Origin: Rhodobacterales bacterium
GTDB lineage: Bacteria; Pseudomonadota; Alphaproteobacteria; Rhodobacterales; Rhodobacteraceae
Assembly: GCA_030950105.1 (NCBI GenBank)
Contig: JAUZRV010000200.1
Span: forward strand, 1-36,103
Direction of reading: 5' to 3'
DNA: 36,103 bases
The notes beneath the pieces are model-generated. The model was given only the letters and a program-made list of their open reading frames with translations. It was not told where the DNA came from and did no database searches. A program made the translations under genes and the position numbers. Positions 1 through 9,709 of the stretch are shown in pieces. Numbering within the stretch: position 1 is the stretch's first letter; each line of letters begins with the position of its first letter.

Positions 1-141
1 TTCCCCTGGCTGTATGAGCGGGGTAACTGTAGTCTCTGTCATGGCGTATCTTTCCTTTCCTGGAAATATTGGATGCATGAATCACATCCATGATACGCCA
101 CCTGAAAATTATGCCATCACCAAGATTCGCGGTTAACTCTC
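1..141 (-). mobile_element. Terminus of an IS256/Mutator-like insertion sequence, including the first 14 codons of a transposase (ATG at 42..40, MTETTVTPLIQPGE..., runs off the window)
   Basis: Reverse complement gives GAGAGTTAACCGCGAATCTTGGTGATGGCATAA... then ATGACAGAGACTACAGTTACCCCGCTC...; the N-terminus resembles Mutator-type transposases; it abruptly ends the adjacent acyltransferase ORF. Confidence 0.55.
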
Positions 142-1983
142 ATAGGTTAAATGGCCGGGATCCCATGCAAGAGGCACATAGGTTTGGTCATTTTGATCGG
201 CTGAGCGAACCGTGCTCAGGCACAAGGCGTTGTCGCACAAGGGATCAAGCAACGATACAAATTTGACGCCCATTTGGGTTGCCCGTCGACGCAATATTTC
301 GTCGGCGTGTTCTATTTCGGCTGTATTGGCCTTTAGGTATCGGGATTGGGCAAGCGGATCGTCATATTTGGCAAGTTGTTCGGGTAAATTTGGCAACCAT
401 CGCGGTGCGCCGCCAACCACGATGATCTGGCTATCCGGGGCGGATTTTTGTAGCGCTTCGATGGTGGTCGGGAGATTTTCAAGTTGGTCATCAGGGTAAG
501 ATTTCCAGTTGGAATGTAGCACAATAATTTTTGGCAGTTGTTGGGACACTAGCGCAAAAGAAAAGCGGTTCAACCCTGCGCAGTTGGGGCGTTTTGACGA
601 AGCATATGTGGCGAGGGGCGGGCAAGAGGATGCCGTTATCTGAGAGGTGGAAAATCGTTCACGCAAACCAACCGAAAGCGCCGCAGCATAAGAATCACCG
701 ATGATCAGAATGTCGTTTTGAGCGGTTGAACATGTGTCTTTTATATCGGCTGAGGTTTGTTGGCGCTCTAAAAAGCAATCCCGCCGCCTGTAGAGGCCGT
801 CTTTGTCATAGTTCGCATAGGCAATTGTTGCCGTTTGAGCGGGGTTATAGGACGCACCGAACAGCAACCCGTTTCGGGAATCTCCATAGAGGCCAATTGC
901 GATAAACCCCGCGCCCACCAGACCGGCAACGCCAAACAGGGCACGCTGTGAAGCGAGGAACGGGTCGCGTAATGGGGCGCGGCGTTTGCGGAACGGATTT
1001 TCAACAAAGCGCCATGTCAGGTAGGCGAGCCCAAGCGAGGCGGCGGCCAATGCCAGCATAACCCAGTGTTCGGGCGGGGCGAGGCTTCTTAATCGGGCGA
1101 AGGCAAACAGGGGTTGGTGCCACAGGTAGGCGCTATAGCTTATCAACCCGATACCAACGAAAGATTTGTGGGATAACAGGGATGCAACCCATGTTCCGCG
1201 GGTTCCGTATAGGATTATCAGGGCGGTGCCACCCACCGGAGCGAGCGCATAGACCGAGGGGAAGGGCGTGTTGTTATCGTAAAAGAAGATGGAAAAAACA
1301 ATGAGAGCCAATCCAAAAGTTGACAGTGGAGTGCTGGGTTTTCGGGGCTTTGCCGTCACCATGAAGGCCGCGATGGAACCGGCGAACAGTTCCCAGGCGC
1401 GAGTCGGGGCCAGATAGAAATTGGCGCCGGGGTATTTGCGCCACCCCAGTTCGCTTAACAGCAAACTTAGCACCGAAATTGCAATAATGCTGTAGAATAC
1501 CGGATTGCGGCCAAAGCGCCAAAAAAGCATCAGGAAGATCGGGAACAGCATGTAATATTGTTCTTCGACGGCGAGGCTCCAGGTGTGTAGCAGGGGTTTG
1601 GTTTCGGAAGCTGCGCCAAAATATCCGCTCTCTCTCCAGAATAGAATGTTCGAGACAAACAGGCCAACGGCGACCAGACTCTGCGAGAAATCTTCGAGTT
1701 GCGAGGGCAGCATCCACATCCACGCGAAGGGGATGCAAAACAGCATAACGAAAAAGAGTGCTGGTAAAATGCGGCGGGCGCGCCGTTCGTAAAACCGCAG
1801 AATAGAAAAATTGCCCTGCTCAAGTTCGTTGATGAGGATTGTGGTGATGAGATAGCCGGAGATTACGAAGAAGATATCGACGCCGACATAGCCACCGCTA
1901 AACACGGTAAAGCCGGCGTGGAATAGAATAACCGGGATAACGGCGACGGCGCGTAAACCGTCAATTTCGCGCCTGTATTGCAT
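133..1983 (-). pseudogene. Acyltransferase-3 (OafA/YrhL-type) with C-terminal SGNH domain, 3' end truncated by IS
   Basis: N-term YRREIDGLRAVAVIPVILFHAGF, multiple TM segments; SGNH block ILIIGDSYAA and terminal DPGH; ORF stops right after DPGHLTYES at the IS junction. Confidence 0.8.
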
Positions 1984-2133
1984 TTACGTTCCATAATAAA
2001 ATTTAAATCAAAGATCTGTTGACCGCTGAATTAATTTTTTTGGGAAACTCGCATGATGGCGGCGTATTTGCAACGTCTCATCTGGCAATAAATGCCGGGC
2101 GGATGCTGTGAAAAGGGGCGTATATCGGGTGAC

Positions 2134-2721
2134 TCAGGGGCGAGAAACGGCGGTGTTTGACTGGGTAAGGATCATGCGGATCAAGGTATCGAGGGCGTTG
2201 GTGTTGTCGTGATTGTCTTGCGCGCTCAGGATCTCCATGCCGACGAAAGCGCCGTAAATCAGGCGGGCGTGATCGGGGTTCGGGGTGCCAAGTGCCACAA
2301 GGATGCTTTCGATATAATCGAGCCGTTGACGGTCAATTTCGATGACAGCGGTGTGGGCGTCGGCATTGGTTTGTGCCCAGGCGCGAATGGCAAATTCGGT
2401 AGCCGACCCGCCGTGGGTGGCATTTTTATTACCCGCGACGGCCATTTCACCAAGACGGATCAGGCGCTGTTCGGGGTCGTGCGCCGATTGCAGGGCTTCA
2501 ACGGTGGAATCATAGGCCCGTTGCCGCCAAAGCACGAGCATTTGACGGTGGAAATCGGGGACATCGGCGAAATGCCAATAAAACGAACCTTTGGTGGTTT
2601 TAAGGGCACGAGCGAGAGATTCGGCCTTGAGCGCGGAGGGGCCGTGCAAGGCAAGTGCGCGGAAACCGGCGAATATCCAGTCTTCGGGGGTGAGGCGTTT
2701 TTTGGAGTTTGGTTTTGCCAT
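2134..2721 (-). CDS. TetR/AcrR family transcriptional regulator
   Basis: N-terminal HTH (DWIFAGFRALALHGPSALKAESLARALKTTKGSFYWHF); start at MAKPNSKK gives an intergenic region containing two palindromes. Confidence 0.9.
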   Translation of the reverse strand: MAKPNSKKRLTPEDWIFAGFRALALHGPSALKAESLARALKTTKGSFYWHFADVPDFHRQMLVLWRQRAYDSTVEALQSAHDPEQRLIRLGEMAVAGNKNATHGGSATEFAIRAWAQTNADAHTAVIEIDRQRLDYIESILVALGTPNPDHARLIYGAFVGMEILSAQDNHDNTNALDTLIRMILTQSNTAVSRP

Positions 2722-2730
2722 GGGACAACC

Positions 2731-2744
2731 ATACGGTGACGTAT
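2731..2744. promoter_or_regulatory. Candidate TetR operator 1 (ATACG-GTGA-CGTAT)
   Basis: Perfect 5-bp arms, same arms as site 2, between divergent genes. Confidence 0.6.
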
Positions 2745-2771
2745 TGACTTGGGCAAGGTGCAAGCCTAACC

Positions 2772-2785
2772 ATACGGCAGCGTAT
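2772..2785. promoter_or_regulatory. Candidate TetR operator 2 (ATACG-GCAG-CGTAT)
   Basis: Perfect 5-bp arms identical to site 1, spaced 41 bp start to start. Confidence 0.6.
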
Positions 2786-2802
2786 GTATTGGAGAATCAG
2801 TT

Positions 2803-3177
2803 ATGAATAGATGGATGGCCGCAGCGGCGGGTTTGATGGCGTTAACCCTGGTTGCGCATGTTTTTGGTGGCGGGCCAGAGGTGATTGACGTGGTTATGGC
2901 GTCGCCATTGCCCGATGTGGTGCGGATGTTGTCGGCGGTGGTCTGGCACGGGATTACGGTGATGTTGGCGGTGTCGGTGGTCGGTCTCGGGTATTTGGCG
3001 CGGCATGAAAATCGCGGTTTGGCGATGATGATCGCAGGCGTGCAAATCGGGTTTGTCGGGTTGTTTCTTGGCTACGGGATTTTCGGGCTGGGCAATATTT
3101 CCGAGATGCCGCAATGGAGCGTATTTTTGGCGATGCCGATCATGATGGCGCTGGGCAGTCGGGGGCGCGCGACATGA
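2803..3177 (+). CDS. Small integral membrane protein, unknown function
   Basis: 124 aa, several hydrophobic segments; GGAG SD before ATG; divergent from TetR. Confidence 0.75.
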   Translation: MNRWMAAAAGLMALTLVAHVFGGGPEVIDVVMASPLPDVVRMLSAVVWHGITVMLAVSVVGLGYLARHENRGLAMMIAGVQIGFVGLFLGYGIFGLGNISEMPQWSVFLAMPIMMALGSRGRAT

Positions 3178-3590
3178 TTGCGGGGTTGGTGATTGCAGTA
3201 TTGGCGTTGATTGGCGCGGTTCATGCACTGTGGGGCGCGCGGATCTGGTGGCCGATAACGGACGAGGCACGGTTGGTGACGTTTGCCGTTGGGGGCAAAG
3301 GAATGGTGCGGATGCCACCGGCGGCGGCCTGTTATGCCGTGGCCGCGTTGATGGTACTGGGCATGGTTTGGGTGATGATGTTGGCGGGTTGGGTCGTGGT
3401 TTTGCCGCACCCCCTGGTGACGGTTGGCGGGTTTGTTATGGGCGCGGTTTTTATGGCGCGGGGCGTGGCCGCCTATGTGCCGTGGTTCGCGCGGATCACG
3501 CCACAACCGGAATTTCGCCGGATGGACCGGCGGATTTACGGGCCGCTGTGCCTTGTGATCGGGGGCGCGGTTTTGATCCTAGGCCAATAG
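3174..3590 (+). CDS. Small integral membrane protein, unknown function
   Basis: Start ATGATTGCGGGG overlaps the stop of the preceding gene (translational coupling); hydrophobic segments. Confidence 0.7.
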   Translation: MIAGLVIAVLALIGAVHALWGARIWWPITDEARLVTFAVGGKGMVRMPPAAACYAVAALMVLGMVWVMMLAGWVVVLPHPLVTVGGFVMGAVFMARGVAAYVPWFARITPQPEFRRMDRRIYGPLCLVIGGAVLILGQ

Positions 3591-5237
3591 GCGGCGGGCG
3601 ATAACGGTGGCCTGAATTTCGGCGGCGCCCTCAAAAATATTGAGGATACGGGCGTCGCAGAGGATACGCGAAATCTGGTATTCGAGGGCGAAACCGTTGC
3701 CGCCGTGGATTTGCAAGGCATTGTCGGCAGCGGCCCACGCAACGCGCGCACCAAGAAGTTTTGCCATGCCGGCCTCGAGGTCGCAGCGTTGATCGTGGTC
3801 TTTTTGCCAAGCCGAATAATAGGTGAGCTGCCGCGTAACCATGATTTCAACAGCCATCATTGCCAATTTGCCCGAGACGCGGGGGAAATCAATCAGGGAT
3901 TTGCCGAATTGTTTGCGTTCCTGTGCGTATTGCATCCCGATGTCGAGCGCGGACTGGGCAACGCCAATGGCACGCGCCGCGGTTTGGATGCGGGCGGATT
4001 CAAAGGTTTGCATCAGTTGTTTGAACCCTTTGCCCTCGACGCCGCCAAGCAGGTTTTCGCCTTTGACGTGAAAGCCATCAAAGGCAAGTTCATATTCTTT
4101 CATACCGCGATAGCCGAGAACCTCGATTTCGCCGCCGGTCATACTCTCGGTGGGGAACGGGTTTTCGTCGCTACCGGGGGTTTTTTCAGCGAGGAACATC
4201 GACAAGCCACGGTGGTCGGTGGTGTCGGGATCGGTGCGCGCCAGCAAGGTCATGACATGGGTGCGCGCGGCGTGGGTGATCCAGGTTTTGTTGCCGGTGA
4301 CGGTGTAATCATCGCCTGTTTTCACCGCGCGGGTGCGCAATGACCCAAGGTCGGAGCCGGTATTGGGTTCGGTGAAAACCGCCGTTGGCAAGGTCTCGCC
4401 CGAAGCGATTTTGGGCAACCATTTCTGTTGCTGTTCGTCGGTGCCGCCACAGAGGATAAGTTCGGCGGCGATTTCCGAACGGGTGGCCAGCGACCCAACC
4501 CCGATATAGCCACGCGACAGTTCTTCGGAGACCACAACCATCGACGCCTTGGAAAGACCGAAACCGCCCATATCTTCGGGAATGGTGAGACCAAAAACGC
4601 CCATCTCGGCGAGGGCGTCGATGATCTCTATCGGGATCAATTCGTCCTTAAGGTGCCATTCGTGGGCATGGGGAATGACGCGTTCAACCGCAAACCGGCG
4701 GAATTGGTCGCGGATCATTTCAAGTTCGTCATCCAATCCGGTGGCCCCGACGGTGACATTGGCGGATTGTTCGACCATCAATTCAACAAGACGGGTGCGG
4801 GCCGCCTGGGAGTTGCCCGATTGGGTCAGGGTCATCACTTCGGGGGTCATAATGGCGCGCATGTCGTCCTGGGACAGGCCGATATCCTGGGGGCGGATGA
4901 TTTCGCCCTGGGACATCGGGATGCCACCGTATATCTGCCAGAGGTATTCCCCAAAGGCGATTTGGTGGATGATTTGTTCAACCTCGCCAAATTTTCCGTC
5001 TTTTTGCAGGGCCTCGGCCCATGCCTGCATTTGGGTAAGGGCCTGCGCATAGGTGGCAAGCCATGAAAGGCCGTGGGCGGCGGTTTGGTTGGTCTCGATC
5101 GCGGCACCGGAAATGCGTCCGTCTTGGGTGGTGAGATCACGCAGGCGGGTTTTGGCGGTTTCCAGAAGGGTATCCACGGGCGGGATCGCGGCGCCGGTCA
5201 ATGTGAGAAGATCGGGAAGAACGAGTGGGTTGGTCAT
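3579..5237 (-). CDS. Acyl-CoA dehydrogenase family protein with N-terminal extension
   Basis: FTEPNTGSDLGSLRTRAVKTGDDYTVTGNKTWITHA and QIHGGNGFALEYQISRILCDARILNIFEGAAEIQ are ACAD signatures. Confidence 0.92.
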   Translation of the reverse strand: MTNPLVLPDLLTLTGAAIPPVDTLLETAKTRLRDLTTQDGRISGAAIETNQTAAHGLSWLATYAQALTQMQAWAEALQKDGKFGEVEQIIHQIAFGEYLWQIYGGIPMSQGEIIRPQDIGLSQDDMRAIMTPEVMTLTQSGNSQAARTRLVELMVEQSANVTVGATGLDDELEMIRDQFRRFAVERVIPHAHEWHLKDELIPIEIIDALAEMGVFGLTIPEDMGGFGLSKASMVVVSEELSRGYIGVGSLATRSEIAAELILCGGTDEQQQKWLPKIASGETLPTAVFTEPNTGSDLGSLRTRAVKTGDDYTVTGNKTWITHAARTHVMTLLARTDPDTTDHRGLSMFLAEKTPGSDENPFPTESMTGGEIEVLGYRGMKEYELAFDGFHVKGENLLGGVEGKGFKQLMQTFESARIQTAARAIGVAQSALDIGMQYAQERKQFGKSLIDFPRVSGKLAMMAVEIMVTRQLTYYSAWQKDHDQRCDLEAGMAKLLGARVAWAAADNALQIHGGNGFALEYQISRILCDARILNIFEGAAEIQATVIARRLLA

Positions 5238-5406
5238 GATGGAATCCTGCCGGTTGCGGGCCTGTAGTGGTTTGGGGTGTGGTAATCACTTTGCAGGTGC
5301 AGCGCAACTTAAATGCGCAATGCTGCGGTGCTTTGGTTGATAGTTGCGCGCTAGAATTGTGCGTGGAATTTTCTTTTGTTGCGTGGCGGCGGTGGTATGA
5401 GGGGCC

Positions 5407-6177
5407 ATGGAAATGATTTTTGCAGTGATGGACCCGCAGGTTTTTGCCGTTGCGATGATGATTGCGTTACTGGCGGGGGTGATCAAGGGAATCGTCGGGT
5501 TTGCCATGCCGATGATCATGATTTCAGGGTTGAGTTCGCTGATTTCGCCTGAATTGGCGTTGGCGGGATTGATCGTGCCGACATTGTTGGCCAACGGGTG
5601 GCAGGCATTGCGGCAGGGACCGCACGCGGCATGGCAATCGGTGGCGCAGTTCCGGGTTTTTCTCGGCGTCGGGTTGGCGATGTTGTTGATTTCGTCGCAA
5701 TTGGTGCGCGTGTTGCCGGCGTCGGTTTTGTTGATGGGGATCGGCGCGCCGGTGGCCCTGTTTGCGGTGTTGCAATTGCTGGGCTGGCAATTGCGGTTGC
5801 CGGACAAAAAACGCGGTTGGATCGAGGCGGCGATTGGCGGATTTGCCGGATTTATCGGGGGCATGTCAGGGGTCTGGGGACCGCCAACCGTGGCCTATTT
5901 GACTGCGCTCGGAACACCGAAGCGCGACCATATCCGGGTGCAGGGCGTGGTCTATGGATTAGGCGCGGTGGCGTTGTTCGGGGCGCATATCGGATCGGGC
6001 GTGTTGCGGGCGCAGACCTTGCCGTTCTCGCTGGCGCTGGTTTTCCCGTCGATATTGGGGATGTGGGTCGGATTGCAGGTGCAGGACCGGATTGACCACG
6101 TGATATTTAGGCGCGCAACTTTGGCGGTTCTGTTGATTGCGGGGTTGAATTTGGTGCGGCGCGGGATGGTTGGATAG
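5407..6177 (+). CDS. TSUP family (TauE/SafE-like) permease
   Basis: Repeated hydrophobic segments; MIALLAGVIKGIVGFAMPMI and GFAGFIGGMSGVWGPPTVAYLTAL motifs. Confidence 0.8.
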   Translation: MEMIFAVMDPQVFAVAMMIALLAGVIKGIVGFAMPMIMISGLSSLISPELALAGLIVPTLLANGWQALRQGPHAAWQSVAQFRVFLGVGLAMLLISSQLVRVLPASVLLMGIGAPVALFAVLQLLGWQLRLPDKKRGWIEAAIGGFAGFIGGMSGVWGPPTVAYLTALGTPKRDHIRVQGVVYGLGAVALFGAHIGSGVLRAQTLPFSLALVFPSILGMWVGLQVQDRIDHVIFRRATLAVLLIAGLNLVRRGMVG

Positions 6178-6211
6178 AGGCCGGCGCCGGCGGCGGGGGG
6201 CGGATTTGTGG

Positions 6212-6763
6212 TTAGCTCATGAAGGCGTCGCCGTTGCAAATCGCGCTTTGCAGGGGCGCTTGCGCGGTCGGGACCACGTCGAATTCGACACGATAGAGTA
6301 AGGTGCCGTTATCGTAGGCCTCAAAAACCCACGGGCCGGTGGCCATTTCATACGGGAAATCAAAGGTGAAGGCGCGGGTAGTGAGATCACCGGCGAGGAT
6401 GTCGGAACTCCAGCGTTCAACAGTGGTGTTTTGCGGGCCAAAGGGCGGGTGATGGGTCAGGATTTCGACATCCATCATATCGCCGCCCTCTACTGCGCGG
6501 GTTTTGATCCCGAAGGTCAGCCCGAGAATGGCGGGAACGCGGGTGCCATACCAGTTGATCACCGGATCATTGGCGATGCGGTTGATCTCGCCAAGGATGG
6601 TATCGGGGGCGGGCTCGGTGCCGGTGACTTCGACGAAGCAGATCAGCCCGACCTCGATTTCTGCGATGCGGGTTTCGTCAAACCAGATGCCGCGGGATTG
6701 TGACAAGGCGGGGGCGGCAAAGGCGAAAATCAGCCACAACAGGGGTAAAGTTATGTGTTTCAT
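6212..6763 (-). CDS. Secreted DUF3859-like protein
   Basis: Signal peptide MKHITLPLLWLIFAFAAPALSQS; GIWFDETRIAEIEVGLICFV resembles DUF3859. Confidence 0.65.
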   Translation of the reverse strand: MKHITLPLLWLIFAFAAPALSQSRGIWFDETRIAEIEVGLICFVEVTGTEPAPDTILGEINRIANDPVINWYGTRVPAILGLTFGIKTRAVEGGDMMDVEILTHHPPFGPQNTTVERWSSDILAGDLTTRAFTFDFPYEMATGPWVFEAYDNGTLLYRVEFDVVPTAQAPLQSAICNGDAFMS

Positions 6764-6867
6764 TGAGGCAGTGTAGCGGCCAGCGCCAAAGTTGACACCC
6801 CTTAACCGCCGCGCGTGCATCCAATGCCGTGACTGGATGATAGGCCGGCGAAATTGGAGCCGCCACT

Positions 6868-6903
6868 AAAAAGGGCCATTGTGGTAAATACCGCAACAGC
6901 CCT
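6868..6903 (-). terminator. Intrinsic terminator of pckA
   Basis: AGGGC...TTGTGG-taaata-CCGCAA...GCCCT stem-loop; A-tract at its left side gives a U-tract on the minus strand. Confidence 0.6.
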
Positions 6904-6924
6904 GTTCAGGTTGTTTTGAAAATC

Positions 6925-8523
6925 TTACCCGATGGCAGCGGCTTTTACGTCGTCGTCGATGAACGGGACATACTGGGCAAAATTGTCGCTGAACATCGTG
7001 ACCAGTTTGGCGGCTTGGGCGTCGTAGGCGGCGCTATCGCTCCATGTGCGGCGCGGATCAAGCAGGACTTCGGCAACGCCGCGAACGGCAACCGGAACGT
7101 CAAAGCCGAAATTCGGGTCTTTGCGGAACTCGGCGTCGTTCAGCGATCCTTCGAGAGCGGCGGTGAGCAGGGCACGCGTGGCGCGGATCGGCATACGCGA
7201 TCCGGTGCCATAGGCGCCGCCGGTCCAGCCGGTGTTGACCAACCAACAGGTGGCCCCGTGTTTTGCGATTTTTTCACGCAGAAGATTGCCGTAGACCTCT
7301 GGGCGGCGCGGCATGAAGGGGGCCCCGAAACAGGTCGAAAATGTCGGTTCCGGTTCGGTGACGCCGCGTTCGGTGCCCGCCACTTTGGAGGTAAAGCCCG
7401 ACAGGAAGTGATACATTGCCTGGGCCGGTGTGAGGCGCGAAATCGGAGGCAAAACGCCAAAGGCATCACAGGTCAGCATGATGATGTTTTTGGGATGGCC
7501 ACCCATCGCGGTTTCCGACGCGTTTGAAATATAATGCAGCGGGTAGGCGCAGCGCATGTTGGCGGTCAGGCTATCATCGGTGAAATCAAGGGTTTTGGTT
7601 TCTTCGTCAAACACCATGTTTTCAATCACAGTGCCGAATTTACTGGTGGTGGCGTAAATCTCTGGTTCGGCCTCGGCGCTTAGGTTGATGGTTTTGGCGT
7701 AACAGCCGCCTTCGAAATTGAAGGTGCCGCTATCGGACCAGCCGTGTTCGTCGTCGCCGATCAACGTGCGCGACGGATCGGCAGAAAGCGTGGTTTTGCC
7801 GGTGCCCGAAAGGCCAAAGAAAATTGCGGTATCCACCGGATTGTCCTGCGCGTGATTGGCAGAGCAATGCATCGGCATCACGCCTTTTTCGGGCAGCAGG
7901 TAGTTGAGCAGGCTAAACACCGACTTTTTGTTTTCGCCAGCATATTCGGTGCCACCGATCAGAATGATCTTGCGTTCGAAATTCATCGCGATGACGGTTT
8001 CTGAGCGGCAATTGTGACGGGTCGGATCGGCCTGAAATGTGGGGCAGTTGATCACGGTGAAATCGGCGGTGAAAGTATCAAGTGTGTCGCGTTCGGGGCG
8101 GCGTAACATGGTGCGGTTGAACAATGCGTGCCACGCCAGTTCGGTGACCATGCGCACATTGATCGCATAGGCGGGATCAGAGCCACCAACCAGATCCTGC
8201 ACGAAATAATCGCGGCCCTTCATATGGGCGAGCATATCGTCGTAAAGATTGTCAAAGCCCTCGGGGGACATTTCGCCGTTGTTTTCCCACCAGATCGTAT
8301 CAACAACATTGGCGGTTTTGACGACATGTTTGTCTTTGGGGGAACGGCCGGTGAATTTGCCGGTGGAGACGAGAAAAGCGCCGCCTTGGCCCAATCTGCC
8401 TTCGTTGCGTTTAAGCGCGGCTTCGATCAAGGCAGGTTCAAGCGCGTTATAAGAGACATTGCCCAGCCCGGTGATGCCTTGGTCTTTGAGCTGAAAATTC
8501 GGGTTTACCCGTCCAAATGTCAT
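6925..8523 (-). CDS. pckA: Phosphoenolpyruvate carboxykinase (ATP)
   Basis: [29 protein letters not shown] kinase-1a/P-loop; start [17 protein letters not shown]. Confidence 0.97.
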   Translation of the reverse strand: MTFGRVNPNFQLKDQGITGLGNVSYNALEPALIEAALKRNEGRLGQGGAFLVSTGKFTGRSPKDKHVVKTANVVDTIWWENNGEMSPEGFDNLYDDMLAHMKGRDYFVQDLVGGSDPAYAINVRMVTELAWHALFNRTMLRRPERDTLDTFTADFTVINCPTFQADPTRHNCRSETVIAMNFERKIILIGGTEYAGENKKSVFSLLNYLLPEKGVMPMHCSANHAQDNPVDTAIFFGLSGTGKTTLSADPSRTLIGDDEHGWSDSGTFNFEGGCYAKTINLSAEAEPEIYATTSKFGTVIENMVFDEETKTLDFTDDSLTANMRCAYPLHYISNASETAMGGHPKNIIMLTCDAFGVLPPISRLTPAQAMYHFLSGFTSKVAGTERGVTEPEPTFSTCFGAPFMPRRPEVYGNLLREKIAKHGATCWLVNTGWTGGAYGTGSRMPIRATRALLTAALEGSLNDAEFRKDPNFGFDVPVAVRGVAEVLLDPRRTWSDSAAYDAQAAKLVTMFSDNFAQYVPFIDDDVKAAAIG

Positions 8524-8664
8524 AATAAATTCTCCTGACGGCACGTAGGCCGCAGTATTCAAAAACCGGAATGAGGATTTCACCCGCCACCGCACGATCC
8601 CGCGAGGATCGATAATGGCGTCTTAACATGTTGATTTGATATTGGAATAGCCCGGAATTTAACC

Positions 8665-8709
8665 GTTAGCGCAACCAAGCGAAGTTTAGCGCAATCGTTT
8701 TGCGCTAAC
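8665..8709. promoter_or_regulatory. Cluster of three GCGC-centred LacI-type operator-like palindromes upstream of pckA / chvI
   Basis: GTTAGCGCAA (8665-8674), TTTAGCGCAA (8685-8694), TTGCGCTAAC (8700-8709); first and third are exact reverse complements. Confidence 0.6.
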
Positions 8710-8888
8710 ACAGGGTTCTGGTGCGCACTTGGCAAATAAGTGAGGCATTTTAGCCATTGGTTACCACTTTTGATGTCCAATAGGGCGAATCGGTGGCCTG
8801 ATTCGTAGTTAGGGATTGATTGTAAAGACAAAAAGGGCGAATACTGGTAAAAAAACAGGCAATCTGAGCAGTATAAGGAAAAAATCAC

Positions 8889-9590
8889 ATGTCTAAAATC
8901 GCCCTGGTGGACGATGACAGGAATATCCTGACGTCCGTTGCTATGACTCTCGAAGCCGAAGGTTTCGATGTTGAAACCTATAATGACGGGCAGTCCGCAT
9001 TGGACGCCTTTAACAAACGTATGCCGGATATGGCGGTTCTTGATATCAAGATGCCCCGCATGGATGGTATGGATCTGCTGCAACGCTTGCGGCAGAAATC
9101 GCAAATGCCGGTGATTTTTCTGACCTCGAAAGACGATGAAATTGACGAGGTTCTCGGGCTGCGTATGGGGGCCGATGATTATGTGAAAAAGCCGTTTTCA
9201 CAGCGCCTTTTGGTGGAACGTATTCGGGCATTGCTGCGCCGTCAGGACGCGATTGCCAATGATGTGGTTGGCGAAACCGAAGAAACCAAGATTATCGAGC
9301 GCGGTGATTTGCGCATGGACCCGCTGCGCCACTCGGTGAGCTGGAAAGGCAACGAAGTGTCGTTGACCGTAACCGAATTTTTGTTGCTGCAAGCGCTGGC
9401 GCAACGGCCCGGTTTCGTGAAATCGCGGGATCAGTTGATGGATGTGGCTTATGATGATCAGGTATATGTGGATGATCGCACCATCGACAGCCATATCAAA
9501 CGTCTGCGCAAAAAGATGCGCGCCGCCGATGACGGGTTTTCCGCGATTGAGACGTTATATGGTATCGGGTATAGATATAACGAAGAATAG
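8889..9590 (+). CDS. chvI: OmpR-family response regulator, ChvI-like
   Basis: [26 protein letters not shown], phospho-Asp in [12 protein letters not shown]-terminal winged helix; followed by a ChvG-like kinase and hprK. Confidence 0.93.
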   Translation: MSKIALVDDDRNILTSVAMTLEAEGFDVETYNDGQSALDAFNKRMPDMAVLDIKMPRMDGMDLLQRLRQKSQMPVIFLTSKDDEIDEVLGLRMGADDYVKKPFSQRLLVERIRALLRRQDAIANDVVGETEETKIIERGDLRMDPLRHSVSWKGNEVSLTVTEFLLLQALAQRPGFVKSRDQLMDVAYDDQVYVDDRTIDSHIKRLRKKMRAADDGFSAIETLYGIGYRYNEE

Positions 9591-9709
9591 CAGGTTTTGC
9601 GCTTGATCCTTAACGTTTGGAGCGGGCGCAAAGCACCCAAGGAGGCAATTGGTGCCTTTGATGCGGATTTGCGAATTTTGAGACGCGCAAAAATGAATTG
9701 GACGTTAGA

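Noticed and set aside
3579-3590. 12-bp convergent overlap between the small membrane gene and the acyl-CoA dehydrogenase
   Set aside because: Common compact-genome arrangement, no further signal
9640-9700. Small hairpin between chvI and chvG (AGGCA-attgg-TGCCT)
   Set aside because: Only 5-bp stem without U-tract; not distinguishable from chance
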